A stretch of DNA of 64,000 nt from Flammula alnicola (Eukaryota; Basidiomycota; Agaricomycetes; Agaricales; Strophariaceae), in contig JADNRV010000039.1 of assembly GCA_015499995.1 (NCBI GenBank), positions 1 to 64,000 on the forward strand, read 5' to 3'. The position numbers were made by a program, and so were the translations under genes. This document shows positions 22,926 to 36,000 of this stretch, piece by piece; the stretch's first letter is position 1, and each line of letters starts with the position of its first letter. Below the pieces are notes generated by a model. It ran no database searches and was not told where the DNA came from. It saw nothing but the letters and a program-made list of their open reading frames with translations.

Positions 22926-25900
22926 ATGGACGTCGGGAACAATCCTGAACAAGCGAATCAAACCAGTTCACACCAACGTCCGTGCGATAACGGAGAACAT
23001 TTCTCAATGTCATTGATGAGGTAGGCCTTCTTTTTGTCGCTGTCAATTGCGTCATGTTTGAACTTTTCCCGTCTTAGATTCTCATCAGGCGCTGCAAACT
23101 CCGAGTCTGGTGGTAACAAGATTGGAGGTATGCAAACCAGTTCATTATCTAAATTTCTCTGGCCTAACACCGTGACATTTCTGTGTTTAGGTCTTCAAGT
23201 GGATTCGGCCTCACATGCAGACAGCCTGCATGCTCTCCCTGCCACTGCTGTGCCGTCTGCTGGAGAACTCGTAAACTCGGTTCAAGGTGGTTTGCCAAGC
23301 AGCCAGGTGACTCCTGGCCCTTCCAACACCCCGTCAGTTCCTGGCCCATCAACGTCGACAAATCCAGTAAGGCGCAAGCTCGGGCGTCCAAAGGGAAGCA
23401 AGAACAAGTTGCAAAACCCCTCGAGCCTGACTGTACGTCGCCCGGTGGGTCGCCCTCGTGGATCTGGCCCAAAGCAGAAGGCTCGCGCAGCGTCTGCGGC
23501 ATCTTTGCCAACTGGGTCACCGGTAAATACTGTAACTGCGAAGAGGCCAGTTGGACGGCCAAGGAAAGCACAAGCGACATCAGGAGTCACCGTAGAATTT
23601 GGAAATTTCGTATGTTTGTTTTTACTTTACTTAAATCATTTACTGACTTTTTCCCTCCCTAGTCTGTTCCTCGCGAAAGCATCAGTAGCAGACAGCAATC
23701 TACTGTCTCGTCACCCCCTATCAATATTCCTCCAGCCTCGCCTCCTCAATCCACAGCAATTTCTTCGCAAACTGGTGCCGCAAACTCCAGGTCATCTGCC
23801 TCTGGCCCGCCGCGCACAGATGCTTCCGCCTCTTCCACATTCCACAACGGCGGTTCAGCAGGCACAGAAGCAGGGCCTTCGTCATCACCCTTGGAAAAAG
23901 CTGCTGCCGGGGTCGACATAGTGTCGTCGTCTCCATCAACGGCCCCCTCCGGATCCAAATCCACACCGGCGTCAAATCACACCTGCCGTGTTATCCCAAC
24001 AGAAGATCCGCAGCGTTTGGTCGAGCTGGAAGATGAGGAAGTCGATGCTGAGAACTCGGGTGATGGGATTGGTGACGAGGATGCAGAGGATGAGACGAAA
24101 GATGAGGCAGATGATGAGCAGGATCCGGAGCAGGAACAGACTACCCAGCCAGAGGCTGCTGGCAAACCATCACCCCCGCGCTGTCCGTTGCCAACTTGGC
24201 TGCTCGAAGCATTCGAGGCCAGAGTCGCGGAGTCCGCAACAGACAAACGAGATGAGAAAGGCCAACCACGTTTATATTCCAACCACCATAGCTTCTGGTT
24301 CCTGCAACCCTCAACGTTCTTTCTTCTCCGCCGTAACAATCTCGCGCCACATCATTTATTCAACCCTCGGTTCTTCCTTTGGGACCCTATGGCATTATGC
24401 GATGGCATTCCATGCCCAAACTGCAGGAAGAAGCTCCAGCGTCACAGCCACATCTCACGCCCACGTCGATGTGTAGATTCCAACTCCACATTTTGGATCA
24501 TCGGTTACCGCTATCGCTGCCGTTCATGTATCAATCCCAAGTCCGGGAAAAATACATTGACATTCCGAAGCTGGGACAGCCGCATCCTTGCCATGCTTCC
24601 TTCAGCCCTTGCAAGTGAATTTCCGGCTCGTTTGAGCCATCGCAGTGGGATCTCCCATACCCTCTTTGCATGGGTGCGATCCTGCATCCAGAATGGCATG
24701 GGTGTCAAGCAAGTCTCAGATGCTCTTCGCGTCCAGCATCTCCTTCGCTATGACGAAATCCATCTCCAATATCTAGACTTTCTTGCTGTTCGTAGATTAG
24801 ATGGTTGGACGGGTAAAAAATATGAGGCATTTCTTCCTTTCGACAACAAGTCACCCCGAGGGCTGCATGGCTTTGTTCCCAGCGCGCAGTGGATCCGAGA
24901 TATGTATGACCGTTTTATGGAAGAGCATCGGCATGATTGCAATCAGCATACATCCATGTTGGGTTGTACAATTGGTTCTCTTGACCATAGCCATAAGGTA
25001 CGTCAAGCAATAAGATTTTCGATAAATTTATAGCTGATTCGTTTTGTTAGATCACAAAACACATTGCCAAAGTCAGTGGAGAGAGGGTCTTTACGGCTCT
25101 TTTGACGGTCACGAACCAGAACGGCGAAATTCGATCTTGCAACCTTGTTGCTACGAAATCACATTCACAATTTGAATTAGCATTGAAGAAGATTGAAGAA
25201 TCACTCAAGCTATACGGACACCTGCTCCCTCTTCTCTTCTATACCGACAACATGTCTGATAAGCTTTTCCTTGAAAGATGCTTTCCCTCTCTTCGCCTCA
25301 ATGTCGTGCCCATTGAGAAATATGCTCATCTCGAGCCATACCAAAAACCTTCACATACCTCAATCTTCACCATGAATACAGACTCATCTATCAATAATGC
25401 GATGGGTACTATTCTTGACGATGTCTCAACAGACACCCACGATTCTATTGTTGTAGGGTTCGACAGTGAATGGAATGTTCAGGTTTCCGAAGGTGGTCAA
25501 GTTTGTCGTCGAGGAAAGACAGCTATTATCCAAATTGCATATAAGAATAGGATATATATCCTTCAGGTATGCCTTATAGTACCCATCTACCTGATAACCA
25601 TTCACATCTTATGGCGTTAGGTTGGAGACATGTTAGCTGGAGGAAGACTTCCGCATCAACTCCAGTTACTCCTGGAACACCCGAGAATTCTCAAGGCTGG
25701 TCGGCTTGTTAATGCCGATTTAAAGTATCTGCAGGAAGCAACCCATTCATCTACCCCATTTGTCAGCGCACTCGATCTCGCAAAATATGCAAAAGATCGT
25801 CAAATTGTCACTTCTGCGCAGTGCAGCCTTGCTGACCTCTGCGCAGTAGTGCTCGGCAAGTGTCTCAACAAGAACGTCTCCGAGCGTATTAGTGATGCTT

Positions 25901-28242
25901 GGGAAAATTATACTTTGACAAAGGAACAGGAATCATATGCAGCTCGCGACGCGTCGGTGGCTTTGTTGATCTACGAAAAGCTTTCCGCATACGAAGTTCC
26001 TCAACCTTTACCGCCACAAGTCGAACCTGGTATTCCTGTTCTCATTTATAGTGCCGATAACACGAATGTTGTTGCCCGTGGTGTTCTTTCATCCCATCTT
26101 GCTGATAACACCTTTGATACCATAAACGTCACTGCAACGCGCACTGTCGTTGACGTCTTGGAGGTTCTCGTTCCCGGTGCAATCATCACAACCCATCACA
26201 AGAGGGCATTGTCGTCATTCGGAAATGCTCCATTCACAATTGTTTGTCTGCGCAGCCATTTGCGCGTCTTTCACGTTGTACCCCAGCTCGCTTCAAGTTC
26301 ACACCCCATGAGCAGAGCTACTAGTACAGACCCACCAGATTCATCATCCTTTGCGTCGAATTCTGAAAGCACGGAACCTCCTGCTGTACAGCCATTGACT
26401 GACTGTGATGGATCATCCATTGGAGATGTCATTCTTGACCACGTTGCTTCTGAGGAACTCCCATCGGCACCACCCGATTATCCTCGACAGGTTGATCCCC
26501 AGAGTGCAGCAGACCGAGACGTCATCCTAGAGGCAAATCCTCCTGTTTGGGACAGAATTATTCACAGTCGCATCCTAAAGGACGTCTTTCACGTCTTTAA
26601 CATGTTCCATTTGCCTGCTATACATGGCTTGACGGTTGAATTCGCTCGTGAACTCCGCAATGCTATTTTCATACCGGATGCAGAAGATCGAAAGCGGATA
26701 GAGGCTTGGGGTTCAACTCAATGTCCTATGCAGACATTTGACCAGATTCGAGCAAAGCGGCCAAGTTGGCTCTGGCGCAGATGTAAACGTGTCATCCCAC
26801 CTCCCAATATCCTGCATCCATTGGTTGATCAAGTTTTCCGAACATATGGCCCGCTGAAAGATGCGGCAACTGGTGTGCCTCTTTTCAATCATGCAAACTG
26901 GAAGACAGCTCGACATATTCTGGATCTTATTCGCGATGGTTTTGTCTCAGATCCTCCTGGAATCCCTCTTTACACTGTTATTGGGCTAGACGCAAAAGCT
27001 GGCAGACTGCCTTTATATCGCTGCTCACGCGGTACAAACCAAACAGAAGGCGGCGTTCATGCACATCTTCGGACGCATATGCCATCCTCAGGCACCTCAG
27101 TCCGTCATGCACAAGCGTGTCTTTTAGACTTTGTTCTTCATCACAATCTTCTCGTAAGTCTATCTTTCTTCTCCTCGGACATGTAAACTGATGATGTGAA
27201 TTAAGGTTGGGACATTTAACACCACTGGGCAACATTACCGCGGTCACTTCTCCATCTGGATCACCAATAAAATTCAAGAACGACTAACTTTCCTTGAAGA
27301 TATCCTAGTGGACCCATATCAAATCACCGGGTGGATAAACGGCAACTTATATGTTTCAACCTCTGAAGTTCTAGGCATCCTTCCTGTGCCCGATGATGTC
27401 CGACTGTCCTCTGGTATGGTAACATACACACCAAGTCTCGATGGAAAACAGAAACACCATTTCCTTGCAGCAATGCAAGGCACCCGAAAGCCTATTCTTC
27501 CGATTCACACGGCAACCGAAAAACAACTCTTCCGAGACCTTATGGATAACAACAAAGAATTTAATCCAACGTCGACTGGCCCCGTCTGGAAAGAGGCAGT
27601 CAAGGTGTGGAACCGTTATGCTGATGGAAATGAAGACATATTTTACAAGGTTCGTTGCTTGCAATGATTCAAAATTGCGGTCTAACGTGCAATTACTAGC
27701 TCATTGAACAACTAAAAGTTTATCACGTCGAATGGAAGAAGAATTTAAACATTAAGGAATCACTTTCAGTTTCGTACAGCATCCGAAAACCGTTACATGC
27801 AACCTTAACTGCCCCATCACGCTCGATCGCTGCCCCTTCCGTGCCCGAACAGCCATGCCAACCTCATGCTGTTACTGCCGGTTTACTTCCCATTGACTCA
27901 CCACCCCCGATTTCCACCACACCTCCTGCTATGGCACCTTCGACGTCCAACTCTCAGCCTGCCGCATCGTCATCCCAATCCCAATCCCAGAGTCATTCAG
28001 CGCAGAAGACCACGTTGGCTCGGAAACGTGTCGCCAATGATATCCTGGACACCAGACCGGTCAAAAAAACTCGGAAACGACGGACATGTGCAAAATGTGC
28101 AGTGCCGAGTTGTCCCGGTAGCCAAAAAGTAAGCAATTGTAAAAATGCTTGTCGCGATTGCAAAAAAAAGTCTTGTCGGGGGCGGAACAGCAAGAACCCT
28201 GATAAGATATGTAGCAAAGGATGGAAGGATGTGAGGGAATGA
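22926..28242 (+). CDS. DUF6729 / DDE-like transposase with embedded DnaQ-type 3'-5' exonuclease
   Basis: Eight exons join without any frame break: 22926-23020, 23078-23127, 23191-23609, 23663-24997, 25051-25566, 25621-27153, 27206-27649, 27700-28242 (1,644 residues; all introns GT..AG). Domains in order: AT-hooks (RRKLGRPKGSKNK, RRPVGRPRGSG, KRPVGRPRK), an acidic linker, a DUF6729 region (HHSFWFLQPSTFFLL, FLWDPMALCDGIPCPNC), a DDE-like core with D629 (LDHSHK) and D699 (FYTDN), a DnaQ/WRN-type exonuclease with DxE at D771/E773, NAD at 836-838 and YAARD at 911-915, then RGTNQTEGG (E1281) as probable third acidic residue, and a Cys cluster at the end (CAKCAVPSCPG, CKNACRDCKKKSC). The exonuclease lies between the second and third catalytic positions. 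The acidic triad assignment is inference from MULE-like spacing. Probably nuclear. No flanking inverted repeats were found. Confidence 0.85.
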
Positions 28243-31200
28243 TTAGATTACCGTCAATAGACATTGGATAGACAAGAAAACTCGTCAGTACTTACTGTAC
28301 TCACCGACTGAATACATCCTGCATTGACCCTTACTTCTGCCCAACTGACACCGCATGGATCCCGTGAACTGAGATTATCATAGATCCATCCTGATAAGTA
28401 TAGAGATCTAAGCGAGTATCTGGAGATGCAAGCAGCCGGGGCCAGAAAACTCGAATATTCTGTCGATTTGATGGGATCTAAGCGAGTATCGAGCTGGCAC
28501 GTAAACTTGTTTTGATGGACATTGAAATCACTATATAATGTGCTCAGTGCTCACCGTGTTTCCTGCCAAGGGCGCCAGAGAGGTCAAAGTGGTGGTTGTA
28601 GTTGTTATTGAACTTGTATTGAACAGTCTCGACGATTCCTCGAGACGCGCAGCACTGACTTTCTTTTATTTTTTATTTATTTATTTAATTAGCTACAAAC
28701 ACCGGTATCGGGCCACATATTCAAAGATCAGGCGAAAATTGCTAAGTCCAAACAGCGTCATGTGATTCTCCGTATTTAGCATGAGCGGCGAGGAAAAATT
28801 GGTCATTCCCAGGGTGTTCCGGAAGCAAATCTGTGTGCTTTTGGGCCCAGGGTTTTCGTCCACAATCTCAGAAAAAGATGCCATTTGGCTGAGCTTTGGG
28901 TGGCGCACGAGACTTGTCTCAATTCGGCTCATTTGGTCACGTGATTGACAATTGATCGCAAATCGGTCGCTTTCCCAGGCTGCCTCAGAAGGAAATCCCT
29001 GGGTATGGCGAAGCTGCCCGACACATGAGATACTGGCCGTGATCGCTGTTTCCTGCATTGTTGATGGTTGTTTACTGTCGCCCCCAACCCAACCAACATT
29101 CCCGCCCCTCGGGCAGCCCAAATGTGGCAGGGCGGGTACATACCATTTTGAGGTTAGGAATTTTCTGTGGGCGAAGGATGCGAAGAGGGTGTATTCTCAC
29201 ACAGTGCTGTGAGCTGTGAGTTTAATGGAGACGGTGAGGACGTATGGGCAGACGCTGGATCTGATGGAGAGTAATAAGGGCATTGAGTGGCTGGTGGCGG
29301 AGTAACACAATGAATTGCAGAGGATGATTAGTAAAGGTGGGTCTGTTCATTCAATGTGTTGTGGCGATTCATTGTGCATTGACGGGATTATCTGTTAGGA
29401 ATGAAGGGATTACTTCGTGAACCAATACCAATACCAATACTACGAGACATTGCGGTAGTAGCTACTCGCAAGGCGATGTGGCGGGTGAGAAGCATGGCAG
29501 TGTCAAACCGGCATTGAAGACGATTCATTTTGATGAAACCTCCGGGACTGAATCCGACGTGGCGCCCCATCCGGCTGCCCAGCGCAAGCCTGATCACGAC
29601 TTGTTCTGGTTGCGCTCAAGGATACAAGAATATTCTCCGGTTCGGTTCGGGACGTGAGACCGATGAATACCTGGACAGACATGAGCTTCTCGCACTGCAA
29701 CAATTGGATCAGGTTGGATTTCTTTCAAGAGCGAAAGGGAGGTTTAGGTTCGTTTTATGTTGGTTTCCTTTGTTCGTCGATAACGGCTCCTGCAGTGGTT
29801 TTGGGGAAAACGGATACCAGAGGCTTCAATTTACTCGTTGACAATGATGGTCCTGGGTGGGCGAGAAGTTAGAACACGAACTCCCGATCGCGAAAATCTT
29901 AGGGATATACCTACCAAACCTATTTCGAACCCTTCCGAACCGCTCTCGTCTTCTCGAACTTGTCAGCATATTCGACTCGGAGGAACAACCTCCTGGAAGC
30001 ATAATCCGTTCTCGACAGCCTTCAGGACAGAAGAGCGCCCCTGTACCTGGTTTCAGATCCCAAACATCCCTTCATTGCGAATCGACGATGAAGCTGGTGC
30101 CAACCAGCACCAAGAAACGAACCACTTTCATATCGCACAGCTACTTTTGCATCTCCTCCCGTCGCCCAACTAGTCTACCTTCTCGCCTTTTTCATTTTTC
30201 AGCCAAGTCGCGCTGGTTCGCGAAGAAAACGGAGTTGGCGTCGAAAACTTCTCTCGCATGTTCGGTGGGAGGATTTTTTGCGGTGGAGGTGGATCCTCCT
30301 CTTCGGCGAGCAGCAGCCGAATGTGGCGCGTAGTGGTATGGATGAAGCGATTTTTAATACTACCCAAACCATGGTTCCTGCGCTGCTGGGCTGAGCTTTC
30401 AGAAGGGTTGTTTGATGTTGTTGTCGATGTGCAGATGGGCATATTTCGGCCTCCATTCGTCAGACGCGACAGTCTCGCAAAGGATAAACTGGATAAACTG
30501 TCGTCTCCCAGTTCGAGGCCTGCTCCCTCCAGAGTGCGCCTGAGATTTCCGCTGCTGCAATGCTGGTGGGAGTTACATGGAGGAAGGTACAGGAGATTTG
30601 TTTCAGGTCTAATCCAAGGCAGGGCGCGGGGTAATTCGTACCTCCACGCCAAAAGCTGATACCGATGGGATATTTACTGGTTCGTGGTTTTTATCTGTTC
30701 CCGAATCATGTTTCATCTGACTAACGTTGAATCCATCCATTATGACAGGCGTGTGCATCTACCTGTTCATTTTCGGCGCCATATATGTCTATTTGTTCTC
30801 TTTCCCCTCTCAAATAAACCACTTACGGTTCTCTCTACCTTAATTGGGGACCCACCCTATGGTTCCTCTGTGCTGAGATCTCCTCTTCCACCTTCCGCGC
30901 CCACCTCCGTCAACCGGATATCCAACTTCATCATCACATTCATCACTCCACCCCTCTTCGGCTCTATCATCTAAGGCGGGTACTACTTCCTCTTCCTTCT
31001 GATTTACCTGTATCTCGGGCCTTGTGTGTCGAGAGTTTTTGCACATTAAACGACAGTGACAATGTTCTTCAAGGACGAAGAGGTTGTTAACTGGCAGGAG
31101 GTAGAGGCGATGAGAAGTACACAGAAACTCGATTTGGAGTGTGAAGAGCTTCAAATGAGCCCCATTGGGTAAAGCCTTGACCAACAGAGTAGGTGAACAT

Positions 31201-31312
31201 CTCGAAACTAGGGCACTTAATCTCATAGTACATGACCTGGAAATTGTTCTGACTTAGAGTAATTCTAATTATCTGAATGCAATGAGTAGCCGACATACTC
31301 TAAAAAAAATCC
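28243..31312. other. 3-kb region without a supported gene
   Basis: GATCTAAGCGAGTATC is repeated directly at 28,405-28,420 and 28,475-28,490, just downstream of the exonuclease-transposase. At 29,226-29,335 (+) a coding-like stretch (METVRTYGQTLDLMESNKGI) runs into a TAA and then continues in frame, and near 29,495-29,650 another (HFDETSGTESDVAPHPAAQ) is seen; these may be remnants of an unrecognised gene. The minus frame 30,170-30,652 is not recognised. Confidence 0.4.
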
Positions 31313-32550
31313 TTAATAAGCTTCAATCTCAACATCCACACGACACACCAGCACATGGTACAATGCATCTGAGTTTCCATGGCTTGCCAAAACTCCTACC
31401 CTTTCTATATCTCGCAAAATCCGATCAATGTACTCTCCGGCTCCAGACAAGTGCGCGACTCGTGCGCATGCAGCATGAAGTGCGAGATAGCGTGGATCAG
31501 GTGGAGGGAGAGTACCAGAAAATACAACTTGTTCTCGGTGTCCGTTAAGCAAGCCAGGTCGGATTGCTGCCAATTTGTAGTGGTTAACAGGATCCTAAGA
31601 GGTGTGGAAAGATCAGTGGTATTATTACTTGGTTGGCGTCATACTCACATCTGGTTTTCTCTCCAGCCAAAGTTGCAGTTTGTCGAACATTTGGTGGAGA
31701 TCCGATGCTAAAGTGAGCACGTTTTCGAGGCGGTGCAAACCAGCGCCATTAAGTTCTCTGACGGCATCGATTCGGCCAAACCGAGACAGAACTGCCAGAG
31801 CCGATGAAGCGTACGATGCCTATATCAGAGATGAGGGACAGAGAAAAAATACTGGGGGTGTAGAAATACCTTTTTCTCGTCCTCGAGACCCTCATTGGTG
31901 GACCGGTCAAAGATATGTGCCAGCTCTGTTACTGTGGTCACTGATTCATCATCTTCCTGCACACGACCTTCATCAACAGATCGGCTGTCAAGCCTTCCCG
32001 AAAAAACACAGCGGTAGCCATCGCGCTCAAGAGCCTGGGTGCGAAATTGAACCAGCACATTTTGATAAGGTCTATCAACATACCTGTTCCTTGGCCGACC
32101 CATGGCTTCCGGGAGTCGGCGCCAATAGTAGACTGAAGCCAGCAGCTTGTGTATCAAAAGAGGGGGCCGATGGATGGCGACTAGGCGTTGGGGTATGGCC
32201 CTTGATTCTGCGAACTGGGGGGAGACATTCATAGTGAGGAGGGGACATAACCAACTCGACAATAGCTTACAAAGACGGAGCAGATGATTTTTGTAAACCT
32301 CTGCGAGCTTCTGTAGATCCACGTCATTGACACATCGAACAATCTCTGATACAAATTCTGTGCGGCCTTCATCTATTGGCGCCTCGAGGATCATGTATCC
32401 GAGAAGTCGGGCGCAGATCAAGACTGAGAGACGGCCACACTGCACTACTTCCAAGTGGCTGTTTTGGAGTATAACACAGCGCTTATAGGCAGCATGAAGG
32501 ACAGCCTGCTGACCTGTATTGTACGGGTTCGGTGGAAGAGGCTGGGGCAT
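31313..32550 (-). CDS. HNH nuclease-like protein
   Basis: Five exons join in frame: 32550-32271, 32214-32084, 32034-31870, 31819-31649 and 31594-31313, giving 342 residues with GT..AG introns. The start MPQPLPPNPY is the only sensible ATG and resembles related mushroom proteins. The N-terminal half is helical with no known motif. The second half carries the HNH_2-type core: ALERDGYRCVFSG (residues about 138-150), ELAHIFDRSTNE, and LHRLENVLTLASDLHQMFDK, containing the His and Asn positions expected of the fold. A tail DPRYLALHAACARVAHLSGA is also characteristic of this family. Many copies are typical in agaricomycete genomes; the role (cargo of elements, or host defence/nuclease) is not known. 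No sign of damage. Confidence 0.8.
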
Positions 32551-32639
32551 GGCAACCTGAGGCTGGCAGTAGTTGTAGTAGACGCAATTCCGTTATTCAA
32601 TCTCAACAAGACTTGATTTTCAAGCACGAACAAATATGT

Positions 32640-33120
32640 TAATAAGTGTTTAAAATTATCTCCCTGTTGAAATCAAATCAGCAAGATAAGATAAAAGATA
32701 AGATTTCTGGTTGTCCCCACAGGACAAACGAATGAGTAGCTACAATACAAGACAACTATTAAACTGTATACTACAGAATGAAAGGAGAGAAATTTTTAAA
32801 AAGGCACGCAGCCCAAAGAATGCAAGAAAACAATAAGAATAAGGAATGTACCGAGATTCCGGGGATAACGGCACATTGCGCACAACTCACACAGCCTCCG
32901 AATATTCCAACACTCCCTTTACCACCGTTATTTTTGTACAGCCATGTAAAAACAATATTAAAGAGTCTTCTTGCAAAAATCTAACGATTTGGTGCCAGTC
33001 GCATTCTCGAGATACGCACTCATCGAGTTGCCTTGGGGTTTGATAAATGAATCCACAAGGAAATTTGGTAAATTTGCCAATGATCAAATAGTTGAGAAAA
33101 ATAAAGCGACAAACATTGGA
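32640..33120. other. spacer without a supported gene
   Basis: AT-rich sequence between the HNH gene start and the importin relic; short frames only. The importin similarity ends here, so a deletion or insertion breakpoint lies near 33,110. Confidence 0.5.
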
Positions 33121-36000
33121 TGTGCATGAGCCGCTCGACGAGCATTTCCGCATCAGGTCAGAATACATCTGGGCGAACGGCGATTGCTTAAGGAACACAG
33201 GATCAGTCAACTTTAAAAGGAACAAAAAAATGAAGCGAGACGCACCAATCAACCCCGCACATTGCATAGCCTTCACTCTCGACCTCCTATAATCCGGCCC
33301 ATCCGCATTCCGTAGCACGTTCAACAACAACGGCATAATCGTCGCATAATGCTAAAAAATCAAATCAGCCTCATCATTCAACGATCTCCTGCTCTACCAG
33401 GAGCACTTGCTCACCTTTGCAAAAGTAACCTCACTCGCATCGGCAACTATAGCCAACGTTGTGATCGCCTGCTCTTGCACGTAGCGCCGGACAAGTGCCG
33501 GATCACCCGCAGGATTAAGTAACTTGAGGAGGCGCTCGACGATCGGATCGAGATAAGGCAATAACGTGTCCCCTCTTGATGCCTTCGCAGAAGTTGATAA
33601 GCGCCGAGGTCGCATGGGCATGCAGTCTGAAACGAGATGACAGATATTGAGTTTGATGTGAAGAGAGAGAATGAGATGAAATCACAACTGACCTAGGCTC
33701 GGGATCCTCTAACACGGGTATCAACACTGAGAATAATTTTTGGTGGAATCGCTTCTGAATGATCTCCCAACGACAGCAAGAAACGGAAACGGATCATTCA
33801 GCTCGCAAACAAAAGAACGCCCATCAACAACAACGAATGGATTCTCACCCCCAAATCCATACACAGCTGGCCTCTAGACATAAAACGAACGGTTCAGCGA
33901 CAAGACCGGACATAGCGAGAGAAGAAAACAAAATGGAGTGAAGGAACGATAGCGAAAGACGAGGTCGAGCGAACTCGCGACGAAAAAGAAAGGTAGATGA
34001 ACTTAAATACACTGACATGCAGCGTACCGTACTCGTGGATGCGAGTCGCGACTCGCTGAACATGGGCGCTACAAGGCTATTGGTGCGTGGCGAAGCCGGA
34101 AGAAAGCCTCATCAACATCCTTTTTTTTTCATCAATAAGAAATGTCCCCTGACCAACTTCCTATTTTGGTCTCCTCGAAGCAGAACCGCCGACGGAGATA
34201 AAGATCGACGGAAGCTGTACCCATTGAACTTTGAAAGAGTGAGACAATGACAAACCTTTCTGGTGTCTTCGCCGATCGCGGCAATCGCCATAAGTCCTGC
34301 ATTGCGTACTCTCCAGTCATAGCTGGCCATCATCGAGGGGATGTACTACTTAAGAGCATTCGAACATTAGCATTGTGTGGAATAGGGAAAAAAGTTATAT
34401 CGTACCTGGAACGCAGGGGGTAGAATTGCGCGTCCGCGCATTGCACATGTGAGTCTGTCTTCATACAACGAGGGCGCAGAGTCTTTCAGAAGAACTTGAA
34501 GCTACCGACAACGAACGCCTTGAATCCCGAGAACAAAAAAAAATAAAGAAATCAAGGGAATAACGTACATCCTCTTTTAACTAACCCTCCAAACCACGTT
34601 TCCTCCTCATCAAACTTGCCCATACCCTCCAAACACGCTCTCACGATGATCTCCGTCCACCCCGACACCTTGCGCACCATATTCGGGCGAGCCTCCGAGA
34701 GACTGATCATCAACTCCAATGCACTCAACCTGAGCGTCGACCGCTTGTCTTTGTCTTCGTCCTCTTGCGTGGGTGATGGGGGAGAGCCGTCTTAGTTTGT
34801 CGATGATGATGATGTTGAGGAATCGGGTGGTGGGAAGATGAAGGCGCCTTGCCGACTGCCGCTGCCTGCAGGGAATGGCCGTCCGACTGTTGATGTGGGT
34901 CTGCAATCGACGGGAGGATGAGAGCGGGTAGAAATGAGAGCAAGGATTGAAGATGTGGTGCGAACAAAATGGGGTGTGTCGATGTTACTAGTGGCGTCAA
35001 CGTCGAGAGGAATGTACTCTAGATAGATAATGATAGTTTGAAGTTTTTGGAGACAAAGTCGAGGAGTTGGATGACGTGGATCCAAGTGGAGGCCGTGTTA
35101 GGGTGTTTGCAAGAGGCGGTAACATATCGAGCATGGGCGACAACAGTGATATTGACTGTGCTAGCTGTGTGGGGTCTGCGGCCGACAAGAATGCCACAGC
35201 AGCAAGCAGAGCATGGTGAACCTATTCCTCATTAACACAAATTAGCACAATAAAAACAATTTAAAATACATACCTCGATACTCTCCTGATCCTGCAATCC
35301 CCTCTGGAATACCCCCAGTGCCGCATCAATCCGCAAATCCATCACCAAATTCGGACACCCAGCGAAGATCCTATACGCACTTTCCCTCTGGCCCGCACCA
35401 CCAACACCCCCCTCTGTACCCTGCACATGCGTCATGCTGAAGGTCTGGGCCTAGAGAGCATACCACGATCTCGCGCATTATAGCCTGATTCGCGAGGTCC
35501 GTGATGGTGTCGACGTTCTTCCGTCGGACATTGGACAAGGTCTCGTGCGAGAGCGAGAAGAGCAGTAGCAGCTCGAGTGTTCCGAGGATCTGATTCGAGA
35601 GGCGGTCGTAAAACGTGGGACGGGCACCAGGTGGGGGTTGTGGTTGTGATTGGGCGGTTGGGGCTGAGCGGAACAGTAATCGACGAAGCAGGACCAACGA
35701 GAAGGAGTGCATCTGTATGTTTATTTCGGTTTCCGTACGCTAATGTTTGGAATATGGACGTACCACTTCCGTGTCTACTGTGATTGCGAACTGGGAAAGG
35801 ACGAGGAGGTAGAGCTCCGGGATGTGCGCGAGCCGGTCATTGACGGCTTTCTCAACACTATCGGGACATTCTATAAGACCATAACCCTCCCTGGCATCTG
35901 CAAACAGATCTCGTCGGCGGGTGTTGTTGTACTCCAGGATAATTGGGCCCAAGCGACATGAGCGCAGTGAAAGATCCATGAATCTCGTAAGAGGGGAGAT
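33110..36000 (-). pseudogene. importin beta-3 (Kap121/IPO5-type) N-terminal half, inactivated
   Basis: HEAT-repeat segments appear in the order of a karyopherin beta-3: SVEKAVNDRLAHIPELYLLV (near 35,860), MHSFSLVLLRRLLFRS (35,712), FYDRLSNQ, DTITDLANQA, RIFAGCPNLVMDLRIDAALG (35,370-35,310), RSTLRLSALELMISLSEARP (near 34,740), MMASYDWRVRNAGLMAIAAI (34,333), [42 protein letters not shown] (33,580), [20 protein letters not shown] and MPLLLNVLRNADGPDYRR (33,336). These proteins carry cargo through nuclear pores and are about 1,100 residues long; similarity ends after MHIQ, roughly the midpoint. An in-frame TGA at 33,160-33,158 replaces a likely CGA (VF*PDAE). Splice structure in the middle is eroded. 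Truncated and stopped, so not functional. Confidence 0.75.
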
